Shown here: piece by piece, positions 23,927 through 33,934 of the stretch
Layout of the letters: every line of letters begins with the position of its first letter
Numbering within the stretch: the stretch's first letter is position 1
Assembly: GCF_029911635.1 (NCBI RefSeq)
Contig: NZ_JARYTI010000040.1
Span: 1-44,541 of the forward strand
From: Sphingomonas sp. AR_OL41
GTDB taxonomy: Bacteria > Pseudomonadota > Alphaproteobacteria > Sphingomonadales > Sphingomonadaceae
Direction of reading: 5' to 3'
Length of the DNA stretch: 44,541 nt
Translations under genes and position numbers: made by a program
Notes under the pieces: generated by a model
The model's database searches: none
What the model saw: the letters and a program-made list of their open reading frames with translations, nothing else
What the model was told of the DNA's origin: nothing

Positions 23927-24337
23927 TCAGGCGAAGCGCGGCGTTCGTGATCTCCCCTCCCTGGAAGGGAGGGGCTGGGGGTGGGTGCCGCCGAGGCACT
24001 CGGCGGCTTGCGACAGGATGTGCTGAGCGGCGCCCTCCGGGTTGGCGAGCACGTCCGAGTTCCAGAGCCGGATGATCCGCCAACCGAGACGCTCAAGATA
24101 AGCCGTGCGCCGCTGATCGGCCGCCGCCTGTTCCATGTGCTGGCTACCGTCGAACTCGACGCCGAGCCGCGCCTGGCGACATGCGAGGTCAATGATGAAC
24201 GGCGGCACCACCAACTGGCGGGTAAAGGCCGGCCGATAGCGGGAGATCAGATGCCAGATCGCCAGTTCGGCAGGCGTCGGATTGTTGCGCAATTCGCGCG
24301 CGCGCCGCGTGAGTTCAGGATCGATGCGATGGCGCAT
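23927..24337 (-). CDS. DUF559 endonuclease-domain protein (Vsr-like PD-(D/E)xK fold)
   Basis: The 136-residue protein starts MRHRIDPELTRRARELRNNP; the helix-capping NNPTPAE is typical of DUF559. The nuclease core shows FIIDLACRQARLGVEFDGSQH with Asp50, Glu61, Asp63 and His67 in the pattern D-x(n)-ExD, followed by RLGWRIIRLWNSDVL. Such proteins are Vsr-like nucleases with unknown targets. An upstream extension to 24469 would read through a palindrome and is not credible. The tail THPQPLPSREGRS is translated from a repeat arm at 23952-23986, a GC-rich palindrome whose inverted copy lies just upstream of the gene (24372-24466). The gene thus sits inside a repeat bracket. Confidence 0.85.
   Translation of the reverse strand: MRHRIDPELTRRARELRNNPTPAELAIWHLISRYRPAFTRQLVVPPFIIDLACRQARLGVEFDGSQHMEQAAADQRRTAYLERLGWRIIRLWNSDVLANPEGAAQHILSQAAECLGGTHPQPLPSREGRSRTPRFA
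23952..23986. repeat. Left inverted-repeat arm around the DUF559 gene
   Basis: The arm begins with the hairpin CCCCTCCCT (23954-23962) / AGGGAGGGG (23966-23974), then GGCTGGGGGTGGGT (23973-23986). CTCCCCTCCCTG (23952-23963) and GGCTGGGGGTGGGT both recur in inverted orientation on the other side of the gene, at 24455-24466 and 24372-24385. Confidence 0.75.
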
Positions 24338-24371
24338 GGCGAGAGGGTAGAATGGCTCGCTGCGCGCGCCA

Positions 24372-24466
24372 ACCCACCCCCAGCCCAGCATCGGGTCGGT
24401 CAGGCCCCCAGCCTGACCTGAACCGCGCGGGGCGCGGTTCACCCGATGCTCTTTCAGGGAGGGGAG
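24372..24466. repeat. Right inverted-repeat arm, interrupted by a cloverleaf palindrome
   Basis: ACCCACCCCCAGCC at 24372-24385 and CAGGGAGGGGAG at 24455-24466 are exact inverse matches to parts of the left arm. In the left arm the two parts are only nine bases apart. Here they are separated by the 64-base palindromic element at 24387-24450 in place of the second half of the small hairpin. Confidence 0.72.
24387..24450. repeat. Compact three-way-junction palindrome (copy 1)
   Basis: The outer stem pairs AGCATCGGGT (24387-24396) with ACCCGATGCT (24441-24450), 10 of 10. Inside it are hairpin A, GGTCAGGC (24398-24405) / GCCTGACC (24411-24418) with loop CCCCA, and hairpin B, GAACCGCGC (24420-24428) / GCGCGGTTC (24432-24440) with loop GGG. 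Only single bases are left unpaired at the junction. It lies 50 bases upstream of the DUF559 start and 100 bases before purL. Confidence 0.8.
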
Positions 24467-24549
24467 CAACTATCGCGCACACGCATAGCAGGCAAATTTG
24501 CGCGCCATCGCACTAGCCCCCTCGCCCGCCCCCCGCTAAGGGCAGCGGC

Positions 24550-26775
<2,226 letters not shown>

Positions 26776-26837
26776 CAGATCGGCGCGCGGCGCGCGCTAC
26801 AGCATGGTCCTTCCGGCTTTTCCAAAGGATGCCCGCC

Positions 26838-27425
26838 ATGTTCCCGATCCGTCGTGCCGCGCTCGCGCTGACTCTCGCCTTCGGCACCGCCACGCTGGGT
26901 GTCGCTGCCCCGCCTGCAGCGCCCGTCGCCAATGTCGCCGCGATCGGCCCGGCGATCGGCAGCCGCGTCGCGATGAACCTCGCGCTGACCGACAGCCAGG
27001 GCAAGCCGACCACGCTCGCCCGCATCGCCGGTGGCAAGCCGGTGATGATCGTGCTGTTTCGCTCGGCCGCCTGGTGCCCTTATTGCCAGGCGCAGTTGAA
27101 GGGCCTCGGCCCGGTCGCCGCCGCGGCGCAGGCCAGGGGCGTGCGCTTCATCGCGGTCAGCTATGACAAGCCCGAGACGCTCGCCGCCTTCGCCACCAAG
27201 CAGGGCCTGACATATCCGCTCTACAGCGATGCCGGCAGCAGGATGATCGACGCGCTCAAATTGCGCGACCCGCAATATAAGGTCGAAAGCATCGCCTTTG
27301 GCGTGCCTTATCCCACCACGCTGATGCTCGACAGTCGCGGCATCGTGAAGGCGAAATCGGTCGAGACCGATTATCGCATCCGCCCGACCCAGGCCGACCA
27401 GATTGCGATGATGGCGGCATTGTGA
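26838..27425 (+). CDS. Exported redoxin (AhpC/TSA-type thioredoxin-like)
   Basis: The ATG at 26838 gives a clear signal peptide (MFPIRRAALALTLAFG, cleavage around VAAPPAA), which is why I reject the start at 26772. AAGGA lies just upstream. The mature part is a thioredoxin-fold redoxin: PVMIVLFRSAAWCPYCQAQL holds a CxxC (CPYC) in the peroxiredoxin position, and GVPYPTTLMLDSRGIV has the cis-Pro region. The protein is about 195 residues. It probably reduces peroxides or protein disulfides in the periplasm. It stands alone between purL and a nitroreductase gene. Confidence 0.83.
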   Translation: MFPIRRAALALTLAFGTATLGVAAPPAAPVANVAAIGPAIGSRVAMNLALTDSQGKPTTLARIAGGKPVMIVLFRSAAWCPYCQAQLKGLGPVAAAAQARGVRFIAVSYDKPETLAAFATKQGLTYPLYSDAGSRMIDALKLRDPQYKVESIAFGVPYPTTLMLDSRGIVKAKSVETDYRIRPTQADQIAMMAAL

Positions 27426-27455
27426 AGCTCCACGATTCGGCGTTACGCTGAACCC

Positions 27456-28130
27456 ATGCTCGACCACCCCGCAATCCCCTGGCCCGGCCTGCCCACGCTG
27501 CCCGATGCCGAACGGATCGCCCGCGCCCAGGGCGTGCGCGACCAGTTGCGCACGCGCCGCACCTGCCGCTACTTCAGCGACACCGCTGTGCCGCGCGCGG
27601 TGATCGAAGCCGCGATCGAGGCGGCGGGCACCGCGCCGTCGGGCGCCAACCACCAGCCATGGCATTTCGCCGTGATCGGCTCCGCCGCCCGCAAGGCCGA
27701 GATCCGCGCCGCCGCGGAGGAGGAGGAACGCGCCTTTTACACGAGCAAGGCGAGCGCCGAGTGGATCGAGGCGCTGGCGCCGCTCGGCACCGACGCCGAT
27801 AAATCCTATCTCGCGGTCGCGCCATGGCTGATTGTCATCTTCGGCCAGCGCCGCGGCGGGATATTGCCCGATGACGACCGGCAAAATTACTATGTCATGG
27901 AAAGCGTCGGCATCGCCACCGGCTTCCTGCTCGCCGCGCTCCACGCCGCCAACCTCGCGACGCTGACCCACACGCCCAATCCGATGCGTTTTCTCAACAC
28001 GCTGTGCGGCCGCCCGGCGAGCGAGAAGCCGGTGATGATCGTCGTTGCCGGCCACGCCGCGGCCGATGCCACCGTCCCGCGACACGCGCTGCGCAAGAAG
28101 CCGCTGGAACAAATTGCGAGCTGGCTGTGA
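27456..28130 (+). CDS. Nitroreductase-family flavoprotein
   Basis: The 224-residue protein has RTCRYFSDTAVPRAVIEAAI (the Arg-rich FMN phosphate site), TAPSGANHQPWHFAVI (FMN ring contact) and VGIATGFLLAALHAANL. It ends with GRPASEKPVMIVVAGHA. The long insert after EEERAFYT is like that of iodotyrosine deiodinase and BluB relatives in the same superfamily. It is expected to be an FMN homodimer that reduces a nitro, enone or halide substrate with NAD(P)H. A 5'-terminal proline-rich segment precedes the domain. Its stop overlaps the GTG start of the DUF3052 gene. Confidence 0.85.
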   Translation: MLDHPAIPWPGLPTLPDAERIARAQGVRDQLRTRRTCRYFSDTAVPRAVIEAAIEAAGTAPSGANHQPWHFAVIGSAARKAEIRAAAEEEERAFYTSKASAEWIEALAPLGTDADKSYLAVAPWLIVIFGQRRGGILPDDDRQNYYVMESVGIATGFLLAALHAANLATLTHTPNPMRFLNTLCGRPASEKPVMIVVAGHAAADATVPRHALRKKPLEQIASWL

Positions 28131-28540
28131 GCGCGGGCTATTCGGGCACGCCGCTGGCGAAGAAGCTGGGCCTGAAACCCGGCCAACGCGCCTGGTTCGC
28201 CGACATGCCCGACACTGTCCGCGTCGAGATCGATCCCGCCGCGATCGGCCTCGTCGTGCTGGACGGGCCGGATCCAGGCCTTGACATGGCGCATGTTTTC
28301 GTCACCGCGCGCGTGGAGCTTGAGCATCATATTGCCGTGTTGCGCGATCGACTCGCCGCGGATGGCATGATCTGGGTGTCGTGGCCCAAGAAAGCGTCGA
28401 AGGTCGCGACCGACGTTACCGAAGATGTCGTGCGTGCGGTCGCGCTGCCGACCGGTCTCGTCGACGTAAAAGTGTGCGCGGTCGGCCAAATATGGTCCGG
28501 ATTGAAACTGGTCATCCGAAAGTCGCTGCGAACGGCGTAG
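28127..28540 (+). CDS. DUF3052 family protein
   Basis: The 137-residue protein begins SAGYSGTPLAKKLGLKPGQR, the characteristic N-terminus of DUF3052, and continues with MIWVSWPKKASKVATDVTED and VKVCAVGQIWSGLKLVIRK. The function of the family is unknown; no catalytic motif is visible. The start is GTG 28127, which overlaps the stop of the nitroreductase gene (GTGA). Starting upstream in the same frame would run through the nitroreductase gene. It is followed after 50 bases by a pair of membrane protein genes. Confidence 0.8.
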   Translation: MSAGYSGTPLAKKLGLKPGQRAWFADMPDTVRVEIDPAAIGLVVLDGPDPGLDMAHVFVTARVELEHHIAVLRDRLAADGMIWVSWPKKASKVATDVTEDVVRAVALPTGLVDVKVCAVGQIWSGLKLVIRKSLRTA

Positions 28541-28590
28541 ACGCGGGCGCCGCGTCGCCATAGCGCTGTCCTCTCGTTCGGGGGGACAGG

Positions 28591-29076
28591 GTGAAGATTG
28601 CCTACACGATATCGGGATTCTGGCGCGGCGTCGTGATCGCCACCGTGCTGGCCGGCACGCTCGAAATCCTCGCCGCGTTGCTGTTGGACATCCTTGCCGG
28701 CGGCACGCCGCTCGACCTGTTGACCGGCATTGCCGCAGCGGCGTGGCCGGCGCTCGACATTGGCGAGATCGGGACGGGCAGCGCCGGGCTGGTGATCCAC
28801 TTCTTCATCACGGTGGCGATGGTGGTGACATATTTCGCCGCCGCGGCGATCATTCGCCCGCTCAATCGCCACACGCTGTGGAGCGGCATCGGCTATGGCT
28901 TGCTGCTGTGGATCGTGATGCACTGGGTCGTCCTGCCGCGCCGCTTCCCCACCATGTTCCCGGTCCTCGACCCGCGTGAGGTCGGCATCCAGCTCTTCTG
29001 CCATGTGATACTGGTCGGCATCCCGATCGCCTGGGTTGCGCACATCGCCGCACGGTGGCGTACGCGGCAGGCGTGA
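28591..29076 (+). CDS. Four-helix membrane protein, first tandem paralogue
   Basis: The 161-residue protein has four hydrophobic helices (about 12-34, 66-88, 96-116 and 131-150). It starts MKIAYTISGFWRGVVIATVL, has a G-T-L-E/D-I-L block after the first helix, and contains SGIGYGLLLWIVMHWVVLP. The SGIGYGLL.W.VM..VVLP block and the order of helices recur in the next gene, so the two arose by duplication. The family is not known to me by function. A GGGGGGACAGGGTG ribosome-binding region precedes ATG 28591. Confidence 0.75.
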   Translation: MKIAYTISGFWRGVVIATVLAGTLEILAALLLDILAGGTPLDLLTGIAAAAWPALDIGEIGTGSAGLVIHFFITVAMVVTYFAAAAIIRPLNRHTLWSGIGYGLLLWIVMHWVVLPRRFPTMFPVLDPREVGIQLFCHVILVGIPIAWVAHIAARWRTRQA

Positions 29077-29127
29077 CTTTGCGCGCGCGGCCATTAGGAT
29101 CGCCGCCGGCAGGGCGGAGGAACGGAC

Positions 29128-29589
29128 ATGGCCATCACGACGCATAACACCGGCCGCACCATCGCCCTGGCGACGGCGGTCGCCGGCACGCTCGATATCC
29201 TGTCGGCCTGTTGTTATGCACTGCTCGCGGGCGGCTCACCGATCCGCATGCTGCGCGGTGTCGCCGGGGCGATCCTCGGCGCGGGCAAGGACAGCGCGAT
29301 CGCGCCGCTGGTCGGGCTCGCGCTGCATTATGCCATCATGGCGGTGATGGTGACGGTCTTCGTCGTCGCGGCGCGACGGCTGCCCGTGCTCGTCGCGCGG
29401 CCGATCGCGAGCGGGATCGGCTATGGGCTGCTGACCTGGGCGGTGATGAACCTTGTCGTCCTGCCGTTGCGCTGGCCCTCTCTGTTCCCCAAATTCACCG
29501 CGCAGGCGCTGTCGCAGCAATTGTTCAGCCATATCGTCCTGGTCGGCGTGCCGATCGCGCTCATCGTCAACCGACGCGCCACACGATGA
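29128..29589 (+). CDS. Four-helix membrane protein, second tandem paralogue
   Basis: This 153-residue relative of the preceding product starts MAITTHNTGRTIALATAVAG, then has AGTLDILSACCYALLAGGSP. ASGIGYGLLTWAVMNLVVLP and SQQLFSHIVLVGVPIAL are shared in position with the first copy (SGIGYGLLLWIVMHWVVLP, QLFCHVILVGIPIAW). Identity outside these blocks is low, so the duplication is old. It lies 51 bases after the first gene and its stop overlaps the DUF418 start (ATGA), so all three are one operon. Function unknown. Confidence 0.75.
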   Translation: MAITTHNTGRTIALATAVAGTLDILSACCYALLAGGSPIRMLRGVAGAILGAGKDSAIAPLVGLALHYAIMAVMVTVFVVAARRLPVLVARPIASGIGYGLLTWAVMNLVVLPLRWPSLFPKFTAQALSQQLFSHIVLVGVPIALIVNRRATR

Positions 29590-30830
29590 CCGACAGCCCT
29601 GCGCGCGTCGCCACGCTCGATGTGATCCGCGGCGTCGCGGTAATGGGCATCCTGCTGATGAACATCGTCGCCTTCGGCATGCCCGAGGTCGCCTATTCCA
29701 ACCCCGCCGCCTTCGGCAGCCATGGCGCGATCGACTATGGCGTGTGGGCGATCAATTTCGTGCTGGTCGACGGCAAGATGCGCGGGCTGTTCTCTTTCCT
29801 GTTCGGCGCCTCGATGCTGCTGGTGATCGAGCGCGCCGAGGCCAAGGGCGAGAGCCCGCTGCGCGTGCATTATGCGCGGATGTTGTGGCTGTTCCTGTTC
29901 GGCCTCGCGCATCTCTATTTCGTGTGGTGGGGCGACATCCTCAACCATTATGCGCTGGTCGGTGCGCTCGCCTTTCCGTTCCGCCGGATGGCACCGCACA
30001 AGCTGGTCATCATCGCCGTCATCCTGATCGCGCTGGAGACGCTGCTGACGTCGACGCTCGTCATGAGCATCGCCCATACCCAGGCAACGGTCGCCGCGCA
30101 CACCGCCGACGCCGCGACGCTGCGGCAATATCATGGCTTTATCGAATCCTTCGGCCGGCCCGACGCCGCCTTCCTCGCCCATGACGTTGCCGTTCATCGC
30201 GGCGGCTACGCGGCGGTGTTCGTCAACCGGCTGGCCGAAGCTGCGTCATCGCCGATCAACACCCTCATCTTCGTCGGCATGGAGACGCTCGGATACATGC
30301 TGCTCGGCATGGCCTGCTTCAGGAGCGGCATGCTGCGCGGCGCCTGGCCACGGACGCGCTACCGCGCCGGGCTGATGATCGGCTTCGGCATCGGCATCCC
30401 GGCCTATGTCGCGCTGCTGCTGGTCGAGTGGCGCGGCGGTTTCGACGCCTGGCATGTCGCACTCGGCAGCATCACGCTGTCGACGCCGTTCCGCCCGATT
30501 ATGATCATTGGCTGGGTGTGCCTGATCATCCTGCTCGCCCGCCCCGGCGGCGCCCTGACCGAGCGCATCGCCGCGGCCGGGCGCATGGCCTTTTCCAACT
30601 ATCTCGGCACGAGCCTGATCTGCAGCACACTCTTCTATGGCTATGGCGCAGGGCTGTACGGCCAGCTGTCGCGCGCAGAGCTCTACCTCGTCGTCGCCGG
30701 CGTCTGGGCGCTGATGCTGCTCTGGTCGAAACCGTGGCTTGAGCATTTCCGCTATGGCCCGCTCGAATGGCTGTGGCGCTCGCTGGCGCGCGGCAAGCTC
30801 CAGCCGATGCGCGGCGCGGCGGGCGGCTGA
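29586..30830 (+). CDS. DUF418 membrane protein
   Basis: The 414-residue multi-pass protein starts ARVATLDVIRGVAVMGILLM, the typical DUF418/acyltransferase-like first helix, with NIVAFGMPEVAY next and FSFLFGASMLLVIERAE in the second segment. The C-terminal DUF418 domain contains AAGRMAFSNYLGTSLICSTL and WSKPWLEHFRYGPLEWLWRSL. The function is unknown; relatives resemble membrane acyltransferases. The start at ATG 29586 overlaps the stop of the second paralogue, so the three genes are translationally coupled. Confidence 0.85.
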   Translation: MTDSPARVATLDVIRGVAVMGILLMNIVAFGMPEVAYSNPAAFGSHGAIDYGVWAINFVLVDGKMRGLFSFLFGASMLLVIERAEAKGESPLRVHYARMLWLFLFGLAHLYFVWWGDILNHYALVGALAFPFRRMAPHKLVIIAVILIALETLLTSTLVMSIAHTQATVAAHTADAATLRQYHGFIESFGRPDAAFLAHDVAVHRGGYAAVFVNRLAEAASSPINTLIFVGMETLGYMLLGMACFRSGMLRGAWPRTRYRAGLMIGFGIGIPAYVALLLVEWRGGFDAWHVALGSITLSTPFRPIMIIGWVCLIILLARPGGALTERIAAAGRMAFSNYLGTSLICSTLFYGYGAGLYGQLSRAELYLVVAGVWALMLLWSKPWLEHFRYGPLEWLWRSLARGKLQPMRGAAGG

Positions 30831-30886
30831 CCATTCTGCGGCCATGCTATTCACGATTTCGCATAGCGCCAGACACTGGCGCTCCG

Positions 30887-30980
30887 GTCATGCCGGACTT
30901 GTTCCCGGGTCTACCAGGCCGCATCAGCAGGCACCGCAATATTCGCACAACGGTGGATGCCGGAACAAGTCCGGCATGAC
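30887..30980. repeat. REP-like palindrome between convergent DUF418 and DUF1467 genes
   Basis: GTCATGCCGGACTTGTTC (30887-30904) is repeated perfectly inverted at 30963-30980, an 18-bp pair. The right copy also forms its own hairpin ATGCCGGA (30957-30964) / TCCGGCAT (30970-30977), the same stem as at 880-900. It lies between converging genes and could stop both transcripts. Confidence 0.75.
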
Positions 30981-31003
30981 GGAAAGTGGCAGTACCAGCC
31001 GGC

Positions 31004-31279
31004 TTAGCCGCTATTCCCGAAATTCACCGTGAAGGTCTGCGGCGTGATCCAGCCCTCGATATAGTTGAGCTGGAAGACGAGCCACAGGATCGTCGCAACG
31101 ATCGTCACGCGGATCGCGACGCGACCGGGGCGGAATTCGTGCGGCGCGCTGTCGGCCTGGCCGGGCACCTTCGGGACGCCCGCCTCGTCGGCGGTGCGCA
31201 CCCCGAAGGGCAGCACCAGGAAGACCGACATCGCCCAGAACAGAAAGTAGATGGCCAGTCCGGACGTCCACTTCATCAT
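31004..31279 (-). CDS. DUF1467 small membrane protein
   Basis: Two hydrophobic helices fill most of the 91 residues: SGLAIYFLFWAMSVFLVLPF and AIRVTIVATILWLVFQLNYI. Between them is a polar loop (GVRTADEAGVPKVPGQ), the usual pattern of DUF1467. The function is unknown. It starts 4 bases downstream of the RNase J stop, with GAGG inside the end of rnj as its ribosome-binding site, so it is the second gene of an rnj operon. This pairing is common in alphaproteobacteria. A second ATG follows at once (31276). Confidence 0.85.
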   Translation of the reverse strand: MMKWTSGLAIYFLFWAMSVFLVLPFGVRTADEAGVPKVPGQADSAPHEFRPGRVAIRVTIVATILWLVFQLNYIEGWITPQTFTVNFGNSG

Positions 31280-31283
31280 GATC

Positions 31284-32918
31284 TTATGCCTCGATCAGCA
31301 ACACATCGACGATCGGCTTCTTGCCCGTCCAGCGCGTCGCGACGCGGCGCACGGCAAGCCGGATATCCTCGCGCAACCGGTCGCGGTCGCGCCCCTTGGC
31401 GCGCGCCGCCGTACCCACAGCTTCGAGCGCCTCGTCGATGAACGGATCGCGATCCTCCTCGACCGGAATGCCCTGCAGGCGGATCTGCGGCGCACCGATC
31501 AGCCCACGCGACCCGATCGCCACCGCGACCGAGATCTGGCCGTTGAGCGCGAGCTTGCGGCGCTCGTTGATCGTCGAACCGTCGCCCGGCAGGATGACGT
31601 CGCCATCGAGCACCAGCCGCCCGACCTGCGCATTGCCGATCTTGGTCGGCGCGCCCGGCGCGAGGCGGATGATGTCGCCATTGGTCTGCACCAGCGCGCG
31701 CGGGATGCCCTGCGACAGGCCGAAGCGCGCCTGCTCCATCAGATGGCGCATTTCGCCATGCACCGGCATCAGCGTGTCGGGCCGCAGCCAGCCATACATC
31801 TTGGCCAGTTCCGGACGTCCGGGGTGGCCCGAGACATGGACATGCGCCTGGCGCTCGGTGATCATCTCCACCCCGCGCGCGGCGAGCTGGTTCTGGATGC
31901 GGCCGATCGCCACCTCGTTGCCGGGGATCTGCTTCGACGAGAAGACCACCGTATCGCCGCTGTCGAGGCGGATCGGATGCGCGCCATCGGCGACGCGCGC
32001 CAGCGCCGCCCGTGCCTCACCCTGCCCGCCAGTCGCCACGATCATCACCTTGTCGCGCGGCATGCGCATCGCGGTGTCGGGATCGATCGTCTCGGGGAAA
32101 TCCTTGAGATAACCCGTCGCCCGCGCCACCTTGAGAATGCGGTCGAGCGAGCGGCCGGTAATGCAAAGCGCGCGGCCGGTCGCCTTGGCGACTTCACCCA
32201 GCGTCTGCAGGCGCGCGGCATTCGACGCGAAGGTCGTGACGAGCACGCGCTGCTTCGCCTCGGTCACCACCTCGGTCAGCCCGGATCGCACGTCGTTCTC
32301 GGAACCCGAGGCGTCGGGGTTGAACACGTTGGTCGAGTCGCACACCAGCGCCAGGATGCCCTGGTCACCGATCGCGGTCAGTTCGGCCGGCGTCGACGGC
32401 TTTCCGAGGACGGGCAGCTCGTCGAGCTTCCAGTCGCCGGTGTGGAAGATCTTGCCATGCGGCGTATGGATCAGCAGCGCATTGGCTTCGGGAATCGAAT
32501 GCGACAGCGGCACGAAATCGATCCCGAACGGGCCGACATCGATGCGCTGGCCGGGCTTGACGACGCGCAGCGTGACGCGCTTCTCGTTGCCCTCTTCCTC
32601 GAGCTTGCCGCGGATCAGGCCCGCGGTGAACGGCGTCGCATAAAGCGGCACGCCGAGATCTTCGGCGAGATAGGGCAGCGCGCCGATATGGTCTTCATGA
32701 CCATGCGTCAGCACGATGCCGACCAGGTCGTCGAGCCGCTCCTCGATAAAGGCGAGGTCGGGCAGGATGACGTCGATGCCGGGGTAATTGGGGTCGGCGA
32801 AGGTGATGCCGCAATCGACCATCAGCCATTTGCCGTTACAGCCATAGAGATTGACGTTCATGCCGATCTCGCCCGATCCGCCGAGTGCGACGAACAGGAG
32901 TTCTTTGTTGGGAGTCAC
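31284..32918 (-). CDS. rnj: Ribonuclease J
   Basis: RNase J is a metallo-beta-lactamase-fold exo/endonuclease that matures and degrades RNA in bacteria without strong RNase E dependence. The 544-residue product has LFVALGGSGEIGMNVNLYGC, the zinc motif LTHGHEDHIGALPY (HxHxDH), HSIPEANALLIHTPHG, HTGDWKLDE, the beta-CASP region with VSGHPGRPELAKM, and a C-terminal domain around DPFIDEALEAVG. The start is GTG 32918; the conserved N-terminus begins right after it. It is followed by the DUF1467 gene, co-transcribed. Confidence 0.96.
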   Translation of the reverse strand: MTPNKELLFVALGGSGEIGMNVNLYGCNGKWLMVDCGITFADPNYPGIDVILPDLAFIEERLDDLVGIVLTHGHEDHIGALPYLAEDLGVPLYATPFTAGLIRGKLEEEGNEKRVTLRVVKPGQRIDVGPFGIDFVPLSHSIPEANALLIHTPHGKIFHTGDWKLDELPVLGKPSTPAELTAIGDQGILALVCDSTNVFNPDASGSENDVRSGLTEVVTEAKQRVLVTTFASNAARLQTLGEVAKATGRALCITGRSLDRILKVARATGYLKDFPETIDPDTAMRMPRDKVMIVATGGQGEARAALARVADGAHPIRLDSGDTVVFSSKQIPGNEVAIGRIQNQLAARGVEMITERQAHVHVSGHPGRPELAKMYGWLRPDTLMPVHGEMRHLMEQARFGLSQGIPRALVQTNGDIIRLAPGAPTKIGNAQVGRLVLDGDVILPGDGSTINERRKLALNGQISVAVAIGSRGLIGAPQIRLQGIPVEEDRDPFIDEALEAVGTAARAKGRDRDRLREDIRLAVRRVATRWTGKKPIVDVLLIEA

Positions 32919-33074
32919 TTAAATCCAGTCTTTGAGAAAATTGAGCGGGCGCGGTCGGCTTCGGCCGGCGCCATCGCGGGAATGTGTTGCCGCCCATATG
33001 GTGCCTTGCGCGGCAAAAAGCCAGTCGAACCCGCATTTGCCGCGTCGTTAACGCAGATTAATCCGCTCGCCCTA

Positions 33075-33093
33075 ATTGCGATTGACTTGCAAT
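33075..33093 (+). promoter_or_regulatory. Fur-like operator upstream of the small CC-rich protein gene
   Basis: ATTGCGATTGACTTGCAAT is a near-palindrome whose 15-base core (33077-33091) fits TGCNANTNNNTNGCA, the motif described for Fur in alphaproteobacteria. It ends 41 bases before ATG 33135, in promoter distance. The match is made by eye only; iron regulation is inference. Confidence 0.5.
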
Positions 33094-33134
33094 AGCATAT
33101 TGAAGCAGCATGGTGGCATCCACTGGAGCCCATC

Positions 33135-33563
33135 ATGACCGACGCCCCGATAGCCCTTTCCGCTACGCCCCATGCCATGCCCGCGACGCCGGGCGCGCGG
33201 CTCGCTTTGTTCGCCTTTCGTCGGCTCGGCGCGCACGGTCTCGACGATGCCGCCGCGGCCCAGGCGATGCTGGCAAGCTTCGGCCAAGGCTTCCGCCGCC
33301 CGCTCGTGCTGATGCGCGCGATGATGGCCGATCTCGCGGCGAGCGCCGTGGTGCCGATTTCGATCGCGCCCTGTTGCTGCCTGCGCATGACGCACGCCGA
33401 ACACGCCGTGCTCACCGTCCTCGCCCGCGCCGAAACCGCCCCCGAAAGCGCACGCCTGCTGCTCGCCGACCTGCTCGGCATCCGCCATGCCGACGGCGTC
33501 TTTGCCTGTGTCATGGCGGTGGCGGCGGCATTCGCCGATGGCGGGCGACCGATCGCGGGATAG
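33135..33563 (+). CDS. Small CC-rich protein, probably the sphingomonad DUF6628 family
   Basis: The 142-residue protein has GARLALFAFRRLGAHGLDDA, then AQAMLASFGQGFRRPLVLMR, the conserved IAPCCCLRMTHAEHAVL and ARLLLADLLGIRHADGVFA. I believe this is DUF6628, found in sphingomonads without known function; the name comes from memory. The three adjacent cysteines and the Met/His after them could bind a metal or a cluster. ATG 33135 follows a GGAG. A Fur-like box lies upstream, which would make it iron-controlled. It is divergent from rnj and isolated before a repeat island. Confidence 0.65.
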   Translation: MTDAPIALSATPHAMPATPGARLALFAFRRLGAHGLDDAAAAQAMLASFGQGFRRPLVLMRAMMADLAASAVVPISIAPCCCLRMTHAEHAVLTVLARAETAPESARLLLADLLGIRHADGVFACVMAVAAAFADGGRPIAG

Positions 33564-33721
33564 TGAGTGACAACGTCTGGTAAAATCCGCCATCCGTCTG
33601 ACCTGCGTTGTCCAGTGCCAGAATCTAGATGGCACTGCCCCACCCCCAACCCCTCCCGGCACGGGGCTACGACATTCACACATCATTCGGGAGCGCCGGC
33701 AAATCCTTCTCCCCTTGTGGG

Positions 33722-33809
33722 CGTTTTGGCGCGTGACGGGTCGAAATGCTCCCCCGGAGCATTTCTCAATCATGCCGGGGGCATGATTGACCCGGCACGC
33801 GACAAAACG
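33722..33809. repeat. Compact three-way-junction palindrome (copy 2)
   Basis: The outer stem pairs CGTTTTGGCGCGTGACGGGT (33722-33741) with 33790-33809, 18 of 20. Inside are hairpin A, GAAATGCTCC (33743-33752) / GGAGCATTTC (33756-33765) with loop CCC, and hairpin B, 33766-33776 / 33780-33790 (11 bp, CAATCATGCC core) with loop GGG. One base is unpaired before hairpin A. The architecture is that of 24387-24450 with entirely different stem sequences. Confidence 0.8.
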
Positions 33810-33886
33810 GGTGGCGCGTAGCGCCGGATGAGGGGGCGTCCAGAACGAGACATCCGCTTCAGCCCGCGCCAGTCCCCCTCACCCTT

Positions 33887-33934
33887 CCCATCGCTACGCG
33901 ATGGGCCCCTTCCCTCTCCCACGAGGGGAGAGGG
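33887..33934. repeat. Two adjacent strong hairpins in the repeat island
   Basis: CCCATCGC (33887-33894) pairs with GCGATGGG (33898-33905), loop TAC. CCCTCTCCC (33912-33920) pairs with GGGAGAGGG (33926-33934), loop ACGAG. Both are perfect. They form the right end of the repeat block. Confidence 0.7.

Noticed and set aside
24338..24469. Upstream extension of the DUF559 protein
   Set aside because: The frame is open but reads through the cloverleaf palindrome, and the extension has no similarity to the family start MRHRIDPEL.
31251..33095. A 614-codon plus-strand open frame
   Set aside because: It is antisense to rnj, which has all its zinc motifs.
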